46,589 bases of DNA from Pseudomonadota bacterium. Its GTDB lineage: Bacteria; Pseudomonadota; Alphaproteobacteria; Rhizobiales; Rhizobiaceae. Shown here piece after piece: positions 40,865 to 46,589 of the stretch. How positions within the stretch are numbered: position 1 is the stretch's first letter; each line of letters starts with the position of its first letter. Made by a program: the position numbers and the translations under genes. The stretch covers positions 1 to 46,589 of the forward strand of contig JAEXMK010000196.1 of NCBI GenBank assembly GCA_023444445.1, read 5' to 3'. Below the pieces are notes generated by a model. That model saw only the letters and a program-made list of their open reading frames with translations. It was not told where the DNA came from and searched no databases.

Positions 40865-42058
40865 ATGCAGCATAAAGTCACGTTTAACCGTTTTGTTTTC
40901 CTTCTTCTGTCCGCAACGGCGCTCCCTCTCTCCGCCGCCGCTGAAGGAGAGGCGCAGGCGCCGGCCAAACAGCAAAACCTGCCCTCGATCATCGTTGCGC
41001 ATGCGGCAAAACGCGATCTGGTGGACCGTATCATCGCGACGGGCACCATTCGCCCGGTCGATGAAATCTATGTCCAGCCGCTGGTCGACGGCCTGTCGAT
41101 CGATACGCTGAACGTCGATATCGGCGACAAGGTGGAAGCAAATGCGGTCCTCGCCGTCCTTTCATCTGACAGTCTGATCCTTCAGAAAAGCCAGCTTGAG
41201 GCCAACAAGGCCAAGGCGCAGGCCGCCGTTGCGCAGGCGAAAGCCCAGGTTCTGGAAGCCGAGGCGAGCGCCAACGACGCGAACCGCCAGCGTGACCGCG
41301 CCGCAAGGCTCGGCCAGAGCGGTTCCGGCTCCGTCTCGCAGGTAGAACAGACCCAGGCGCAGGCGGAAGTCGCTGCCGCCAAGCTGAACGCCGCCCGCCA
41401 GGCTGTTTCCGCCGGCGAGGCCGACATCAAGGTGGTTGATGCACAGATTGCCGATATCGACCTAAAACTGACGCGCACCGGCGTGAAGACCCCTGTTGCC
41501 GGCATCGTTTCGGCCAAGAATGCCAAAGTCGGCGCGATTGCCAGCGGCGCCGGCAATCCGCTTTTCACCGTCATCAAGGATGGCGCGATTGAACTCGTGG
41601 CCGATCTATCCGAGACCGACATCCAGAAAGTGAAAGTCGGTCAGAAGGCCTATTTGACGGTTGCCGGCGGAACTGAGAAAATAGAGGGCAAGGTGCGCCT
41701 CGTATCGCCCACCGTCGATCCGACGACGCGCCTCGGTTCCGTGCATGTGGTGCTGCCCGAAGGTAGCCCGGCGCGCTCGGGCATGTATGCCAGCGCCGCG
41801 ATCATCGTCGAGGAGACGAACGCGCTCGCCCTGCCGCTTTCGGCCGTTACCGCCGGGCGTGAAGGCTCGACCACCCGCAAGGTGGAAGGCGACGTCGTCA
41901 AGCAGGTGAAGATCGAAACCGGCATTGAAGACGGCGGTTTCATTGAGATTGTCAGCGGTCTTGCCGCTGGAGACAAGGTTGTCGAAAAGGCTGGGGCATT
42001 CGTGCGTGATGGGGACCGGATCAAGCCGGTTGAAGCCGAGACGGCTGCGTCCAACTGA
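40865..42058 (+). CDS. RND efflux periplasmic adaptor (membrane fusion protein)
   Basis: A 397-residue HlyD/MexE-type adaptor. A signal-like N-terminus (FNRFVFLLLSATALPLSAAA) leads to the biotinyl-lipoyl part (IIATGTIRPVDEIYVQPLVDG, then LNVDIGDKVEANAVLAVL), a helical hairpin at about 105-200 rich in Ala, Gln and Lys, the second lipoyl half LTRTGVKTPVAGIVSAKNAKVG, and beta-barrel and membrane-proximal parts. The Cys for lipidation is absent, so it is anchored by an uncleaved helix or is soluble. It is 13 bases before the pump gene. Confidence 0.9.
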   Translation: MQHKVTFNRFVFLLLSATALPLSAAAEGEAQAPAKQQNLPSIIVAHAAKRDLVDRIIATGTIRPVDEIYVQPLVDGLSIDTLNVDIGDKVEANAVLAVLSSDSLILQKSQLEANKAKAQAAVAQAKAQVLEAEASANDANRQRDRAARLGQSGSGSVSQVEQTQAQAEVAAAKLNAARQAVSAGEADIKVVDAQIADIDLKLTRTGVKTPVAGIVSAKNAKVGAIASGAGNPLFTVIKDGAIELVADLSETDIQKVKVGQKAYLTVAGGTEKIEGKVRLVSPTVDPTTRLGSVHVVLPEGSPARSGMYASAAIIVEETNALALPLSAVTAGREGSTTRKVEGDVVKQVKIETGIEDGGFIEIVSGLAAGDKVVEKAGAFVRDGDRIKPVEAETAASN

Positions 42059-42071
42059 CTGAGGGATTGAA

Positions 42072-45000
42072 ATGAACTTTTCCGCATGGTCAATCCGTAA
42101 CCCGATTGCGCCGCTGCTCGGCTTTGCCGTGCTGATGATGCTCGGCCTGCAGGCATTTAACACCCTGCCGATCACCCGCTTCCCGAACATCGACGTTCCC
42201 GTCGTCGCCGTCACCGTGACCCAGAGCGGCGCTTCGCCCTCCGAGCTCGAGATGCAGGTGACGAAGGAGATCGAAGACGCCGTCGCCGCCATCAGCGGCG
42301 TCGATGAAATCCAGTCCACCGTGGTCGACGGCCAGTCCACCACCACGGTTGTCTTCCGCATCGAAAAGCCGACAGAAGAGGCTGTTCAGGACACCAAGGA
42401 CGCCATCGACAAGATCCGCAGCGATCTTCCCGCCGATATCGAAGTACCCGTCGTCAGCAAGATCGACGTCGAGGGTCAGGCGATCCAGAGCTTTGCCGTT
42501 TCCTCGCCCAACATGACGCTCGAAGAGCTGTCGTGGTTCGTGGATGATACGATCAAGCGGGCGTTGCAGGGCAAATCCGGCATCGGCAAGGTCGATCGCT
42601 ACGGCGGTGCGGACCGTGAAGTGCGCGTGGCGCTGAGCCCCGAAAAGCTCGACGCCTATGGCATCACCGCCAATGAGGTGAACAGCCAGCTGCGCGGCAC
42701 CAATATCGACCTCGGCTCCGGCCGTGGCCAGGTGGGCGGCAACGAACAGACCATCCGCACGCTCGGCGATACGCGTGATGTTTCGCAGCTTGCCAACACC
42801 ACCATCGCACTTTCGAATGGCCGTTTCGTCAAGCTGTCCGAACTCGGCACGATCACTGATACCTATCAGGAGCCTAAGTCCTTCTCGCGCTTCAATGGCA
42901 ACCCTGCCGTCACCTTTGCCGTGTTCCGCTCCAAGGGCGCGAGCGAGGTTTCCGTGGCGCAGACCGTGTCGGAAAGCCTTGAACAGGTGCGGAAGGATCA
43001 TCCGGACGTCGAAATCCAGAAGGTCGATGACGCCGTCTACTTCACCTACGGCAACTATACGGCCGCGCTCGACACGCTGATCGAAGGCGCTGTCCTCGCC
43101 GTCATCGTCGTCCTGCTCTTCCTGCGCAACTGGCGCGCAACGCTGATTGCCGCCGTGGCGCTGCCGCTCTCCGCGATCCCGACGTTCTGGATCATGGATA
43201 TCATGGGCTTTTCGCTCAACCTCGTCAGCTTCCTCGCGCTCACGCTCGCCACGGGTATTCTCGTGGATGACGCGATCGTGGAAATCGAGAACATTGCCCG
43301 CCACATCAAGATGGGCAAAACGCCCTATCGCGCGGCCTTGGAAGCGGCGGATGAAATCGGCCTTGCCGTCATCGCCACCAGCTTCACCATCATCGCCGTC
43401 TTCGTGCCCGTCTCGTTCATGCCTGGTATTCCGGGGCAATACTTCATCCAGTTCGGCCTCACCGTCGCCTTCTCGGTGTTCTTCTCGCTGGCCGTCGCCC
43501 GCCTCATCACGCCGCTGATGGCGGCCTATCTGATGCGTGCCGAAGATGCGATGGACGACCATCATGACAATGACGGCCGGCTGATGAAGGCCTATACGCG
43601 CATGGTCACCGCCACCACCCGCAAATGGTGGGCGCGGTATCTGACGCTGGTCGGCGCAATCGCCTTCCTCATTGCATCGGTGATGCTGTTGAGCCAGGTT
43701 CCCGGAAGCTTCCTGCCCCCGGATGATGCCTCCCGCGTCACGCTTTCGGTGGAACTGCCGCCCAATGCGACGCTCGATGAAACCGACCGGACGACGACGC
43801 AGATCTATCAGGCGCTGCGTAACATCAACGGCGTGGAAAGCGTCTTCATCCTGGGCGGCGCTTCGCCGAAGGGTGACCTGGAGCTGCGCCGCGCCACCGT
43901 CAACGTCATTCTCCAGCATATCGACCACTCGCTGCTGAAAACCCTCGTCAACAAGGGCCTCGGCTCCATTCCGCTCATTGGCCAATATCTGCCGAAGGTG
44001 GAAGAGAAGGGCCGCACACGTCCGCAATGGGATGTGGAGCGTGATATTTTCGCGCAGGTGCGTGGTATTCCCGATGTGCGCATCATCAAGCTGAACGACC
44101 GCGCCGAACGCGAACTCTCCTTCAACTTCCTCTCGAAGAGCGAGAAGGACCTCAGCGACGCCGTCGGCATTCTCGAAAGCCGCCTGCGCGCCTCGCCGAT
44201 CCTCGCCAATGTGAGCTCGGAAGGCGCCCTGCCCCGGCCGGAATTGCAAATCCGCCCGCGCAAGGACGAGATCGCCCGCCTCGGCATCACGCCGCAGCAG
44301 ATTTCGCAGACCGTGCGTGTCGCCACGATCGGTGATATCGACGCACAGCTGACGAAAATCTCGCTGGATGACCGGCAGATCCCGATCCGCGTGCAGGCCT
44401 CGCTCGACGCCCGCCGCGACCTCGCCACCATCCGCGCGCTGAAGATCAAGACCGCCTCCGGGTCGCTGGTGCCGCTCTACAGCGTTGCCGATATCGACTA
44501 TTCGGAAGGTCCAAGCTCGATCAAGCGCAACGACCGAAACCGCGTCGTCTCCATCGGCTCCGACGTGCCTTTCGGCACGGCGCTCGATACCTCGACAGCC
44601 GAGTTCAAGCGCATCGTGTCGGAAACCGAACTGCCCGCAAGCGTTCGCCTTGCCGAAAGCGGTGACGCCAAGGTGCAGGGCGAAATGCAGCAGGGCTTCG
44701 TCAACGCCATGCTGCTTGGCCTGATGCTGGTGCTGGTCGTGCTCATCCTGCTGTTCAAGGATGTCATCCAGCCCTTCACCATCCTGTTCTCGCTGCCGCT
44801 TGCCATCGGCGGTGTGGCCGTCGCGCTCATCATCACCCAGAACGCGCTCTCCATGCCCGTTCTCATCGGCATCCTGATGCTGATGGGCATCGTGACCAAG
44901 AACGCCATTCTGCTGGTGGATTTCGCCATCGAAATGCGCCGTCACGGCATGGAGCGGGTGCATGCCATGGTGGAGGCCGGCCGCAAGCGCGCCCGCCCGA

Positions 45001-45392
45001 TCATCATGACCTCCATCGCCATGTCGGCGGGCATGCTGCCCTCAGCGCTCGGCGTCGGTGAAGGCGGCTCGTTCCGCGCGCCGATGGCGATTGCGGTGAT
45101 CGGCGGCATCATCGTTTCCACGGTGCTGTCGCTGATCGTGGTGCCGGCCTTCTTCCTGATCATGGACGACCTGTCGCGCCTGCTCGCCCACCTCTTCGGC
45201 CGCTTCGTCGGCAAGAAGGAAGAGGAGGAGGAGGCCCTCTCCAACGAGAAACTCTCGGAGATCGCCCGCGAAAACAGCCTCGCGCTTTCCTCGCTGGAGG
45301 CGCGTGTCGCCAGCATGGAAAAAGGCACCGGCGACAAGGCCACGGATAAGGGCAGCAATATATTGCGACTGCCGCCGCTTGCTGCGGAGTGA
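42072..45392 (+). CDS. RND multidrug efflux transporter
   Basis: A 1106-residue hydrophobic/amphiphilic efflux RND pump. TM1 is at 10-28 (NPIAPLLGFAVLMMLGLQAF). The porter domain opens with PNIDVPVVAVTVTQSGASPSE. TM4 carries the proton-relay Asp pair in GILVDDAIVEIENIARH; TM10 carries the matching Lys in GIVTKNAILLVDFAIEMRRHG. The C-terminal tail is acidic (EEEEEALSNEKLSEIA) and longer than in AcrB (about 1050). Substrate unknown. It uses the adaptor upstream; no outer-membrane factor gene is in the window. Confidence 0.95.
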   Translation: MNFSAWSIRNPIAPLLGFAVLMMLGLQAFNTLPITRFPNIDVPVVAVTVTQSGASPSELEMQVTKEIEDAVAAISGVDEIQSTVVDGQSTTTVVFRIEKPTEEAVQDTKDAIDKIRSDLPADIEVPVVSKIDVEGQAIQSFAVSSPNMTLEELSWFVDDTIKRALQGKSGIGKVDRYGGADREVRVALSPEKLDAYGITANEVNSQLRGTNIDLGSGRGQVGGNEQTIRTLGDTRDVSQLANTTIALSNGRFVKLSELGTITDTYQEPKSFSRFNGNPAVTFAVFRSKGASEVSVAQTVSESLEQVRKDHPDVEIQKVDDAVYFTYGNYTAALDTLIEGAVLAVIVVLLFLRNWRATLIAAVALPLSAIPTFWIMDIMGFSLNLVSFLALTLATGILVDDAIVEIENIARHIKMGKTPYRAALEAADEIGLAVIATSFTIIAVFVPVSFMPGIPGQYFIQFGLTVAFSVFFSLAVARLITPLMAAYLMRAEDAMDDHHDNDGRLMKAYTRMVTATTRKWWARYLTLVGAIAFLIASVMLLSQVPGSFLPPDDASRVTLSVELPPNATLDETDRTTTQIYQALRNINGVESVFILGGASPKGDLELRRATVNVILQHIDHSLLKTLVNKGLGSIPLIGQYLPKVEEKGRTRPQWDVERDIFAQVRGIPDVRIIKLNDRAERELSFNFLSKSEKDLSDAVGILESRLRASPILANVSSEGALPRPELQIRPRKDEIARLGITPQQISQTVRVATIGDIDAQLTKISLDDRQIPIRVQASLDARRDLATIRALKIKTASGSLVPLYSVADIDYSEGPSSIKRNDRNRVVSIGSDVPFGTALDTSTAEFKRIVSETELPASVRLAESGDAKVQGEMQQGFVNAMLLGLMLVLVVLILLFKDVIQPFTILFSLPLAIGGVAVALIITQNALSMPVLIGILMLMGIVTKNAILLVDFAIEMRRHGMERVHAMVEAGRKRARPIIMTSIAMSAGMLPSALGVGEGGSFRAPMAIAVIGGIIVSTVLSLIVVPAFFLIMDDLSRLLAHLFGRFVGKKEEEEEALSNEKLSEIARENSLALSSLEARVASMEKGTGDKATDKGSNILRLPPLAAE

Positions 45393-45414
45393 CTGTTGCA
45401 GCTTGAAGATTGAG

Positions 45415-45440
45415 ACGCCGGGCCCTGTGCCCGGCGTTTC
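45415..45440 (+). terminator. Rho-independent terminator after RND pump gene
   Basis: A 9-bp stem ACGCCGGGC/GCCCGGCGT with loop CCTGT is followed by TTC. It lies 22 bases after the pump stop. Confidence 0.65.
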
Positions 45441-45477
45441 CATATGTGTCTTGGGAGAGCACGACATCGCGGCTCGT

Positions 45478-45601
45478 TTCTTCTCCCCGCCGGGGAGAAG
45501 GTGGGCCGAAGGGTCGGATGAGGGGGCGACATCGCCGAATATCTCGACCCTCGCCCCCTCAATCCCGCTGCCGCGGACTTCTCCCCCCTCGGGAAGAAGA
45601 A
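45478..45601. repeat. Rhizobial palindromic intergenic repeat
   Basis: Imperfect inverted arms of about 50 bases (45478-45529 and 45549-45601), each with TTCTCCCC...GGGGAGAAG-like ends and a core GGGCCGAAGGGTCGGATGAG or a variant. Frames through the repeat on both strands are low in real-gene features. It fills the 375-base gap between pump and Crp/Fnr genes together with the terminator at 45415-45440. Confidence 0.65.
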
Positions 45602-45767
45602 ATATGCCGCACGCGCTCGCTCCATATTTCCCTGTAATTGGAAACATGCGCGCCCCCTCGTTCCTTCCTCAAAACGACCGCAACGCCGTTTGATCGAAAT
45701 CAATTCGCTTTCCAGCTGAACTGCTAGTCTCCCTCGCATCGGGAATTGCCGGACGAGGAAAAATGCG

Positions 45768-46550
45768 ATGAGTTCTGTGCAGATTGGCGCGAGGGAGAAG
45801 CAGCCTCCCCGGTTTCGTATCGCTTCGGACAGCCCGGCAAAAGGTTTGAGCGGGAGCCGGATGGACGTGAACAAGACCGTGAAGCTGAGCAACAGGGACA
45901 GGAACATGCTGCTGCGCGCACCCCTGATCGGGGTTGCCGACGATGCGGCGGCGCTGAAGCTGATGGAGGCGGCGACCATCACCACCGTCAACGCCCGCCA
46001 CGTCCTCTTCAAGGAAGGCGAAGCGGCACAGCATTTTTATTGCGTGCTGTCGGGTTATATCAGGCTTTTCCGGCTGGACCGACACGGGCGCGAGGCGGAT
46101 GTGCGCGTCAGCGGCCCCGGCGATACCTTCAACGAATGCCTGATCTTCGGCAGCGATACCTATCGTTATAGCGCGCAGGCAGCGGAAAGCTGCACCATGG
46201 CGCGTTTTGAACTGGCGAGAATCCGAACCCTGATCGACCAGGAACCGGCAATCGCCAAAGCCGTCATGCGCTGCCTGTCCAACAGCCTGCTCGGCACCAT
46301 GGACTGCATCGCCAACGACCGGCTGCAGACCGCCCCACAGCGTGTCGCCCATTACCTCATCAGCCAGGGCCCGCGCGATGCGACATCCTTCTCGCTGCGG
46401 CTGCCATTCCAGAAAAGCCTGCTTGCCGGCAAGCTCGGCCTTGCCCCGGAAGCTTTGTCCCGCGCTTTCTCGGTGCTGAAAAAGTCGGGCGTCACGGTGC
46501 GTGGCCGCATCGTTCAGGTCAATGACGTCGCCGCATTGAAGCACATCTGA
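45768..46550 (+). CDS. Crp/Fnr-family transcription regulator
   Basis: A 260-residue regulator. The cyclic-nucleotide-binding-like domain is at about 55-175 (HVLFKEGEAAQHFYCVLSGY, then IRLFRLDRHGREADVRVSGPGDTF). The C-terminal winged helix is at about 195-255 (LPFQKSLLAGKLGLAPEALS, then RAFSVLKKSGVTVRGRIVQV). It lacks the N-terminal Cys cluster of true Fnr and the full PRFAEL cAMP motif of Crp, so the effector is unknown. AGGAAAA lies 5-10 bases before the ATG at 45768. Confidence 0.85.
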   Translation: MSSVQIGAREKQPPRFRIASDSPAKGLSGSRMDVNKTVKLSNRDRNMLLRAPLIGVADDAAALKLMEAATITTVNARHVLFKEGEAAQHFYCVLSGYIRLFRLDRHGREADVRVSGPGDTFNECLIFGSDTYRYSAQAAESCTMARFELARIRTLIDQEPAIAKAVMRCLSNSLLGTMDCIANDRLQTAPQRVAHYLISQGPRDATSFSLRLPFQKSLLAGKLGLAPEALSRAFSVLKKSGVTVRGRIVQVNDVAALKHI

Positions 46551-46589
46551 AAATACGGGGAGAGGAAGAAGGGCGGGCCGCCATCAGGC

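Noticed and set aside
42090..44963. 957-codon open frame on the minus strand opposite the RND pump
   Set aside because: It is an antisense shadow caused by strong GC3 bias; His- and Asp-rich low-quality composition, and the plus-strand pump has all family motifs.
45304..45693. Open frames through the pump end and the palindromic repeat
   Set aside because: They read across a repeat that forms arms on both strands and have no start signals.
1..46589. CRISPR array, insertion sequence or complete tRNA/rRNA gene
   Set aside because: No regularly spaced direct repeats, no transposase-like protein and no complete tRNA fold were found by reading; the only tRNA piece is the att core at 9487-9531.

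Overview
The window looks like a chromosomal segment of a Rhizobiaceae alphaproteobacterium, most probably Agrobacterium or a close relative. The reasons are high GC with strong GC3 bias, an OccQ/OccM-type polar amino-acid transporter, rhizobial exopolysaccharide-type genes, rhizobial intergenic palindromic repeats and a RutR-type pyrimidine regulator. All assignments come from reading translations and motifs; no database search was run.

Bases 1 to about 9531 are the right-hand end of an integrated lambda-like prophage. It ends in a 45-base copy of the 3' part of a tRNA-Arg(CCG) gene (9487-9531), and the tyrosine integrase lies just inside. Reading leftward on the minus strand, an early operon (Cro/YdaS-like protein, CII-like regulator, DNA methyltransferase-like protein) runs into a lysis module (overlapping spanin pair, then holin) and a terminator at the window edge. 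The methyltransferase loses its catalytic half at about 800, where the tail of another gene is joined on, so the prophage has probably suffered a deletion. A CI-like S24 repressor faces Cro. Two pairs of AAG-N5-CTT sites with identical 23-bp spacing lie before cro and before a rightward operon that includes a probable excisionase. Between that excisionase and the integrase is lower-GC cargo: a candidate PD-(D/E)xK-like protein and a two-gene operon (unknown protein plus XRE-ImmA/IrrE) next to a 50-bp nested inverted repeat. This cargo is the best candidate for an undescribed system, possibly defence or immunity.

From 9532 to about 28.5 kb is host accessory and surface-polysaccharide DNA: a Wzy/ExoQ-like polymerase, an ExoZ-like acyltransferase, a chemoreceptor, a homocysteine S-methyltransferase with a four-gene polar amino-acid ABC transporter, a GNAT protein, four glycosyltransferases, a Tat-exported GH10 glycanase and a Wzz/ExoP-like protein without a kinase domain. 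A phosphomannomutase follows at 28.8 kb. Together these could make and export a polysaccharide. The repeat unit cannot be deduced.

From 30.2 to 32.5 kb come an MNT-HEPN toxin-antitoxin pair, a group II truncated haemoglobin with a DUF423 membrane protein, and two small cytoplasmic proteins, one of the DUF2325 type.

From 32.6 to 40.5 kb is a pyrimidine or hydantoin catabolism locus. A RutR-like TetR regulator diverges from an operon of Zn-dependent amidohydrolase, dihydropyrimidinase, Nudix hydrolase and an NMT1/THI5-type ABC transporter. A near-consensus RutR box lies in the divergent promoter, and a rhizobial palindromic repeat splits the transporter genes. The window ends with a two-gene RND efflux pump (40.9-45.4 kb), another palindromic repeat and a Crp/Fnr-family regulator.
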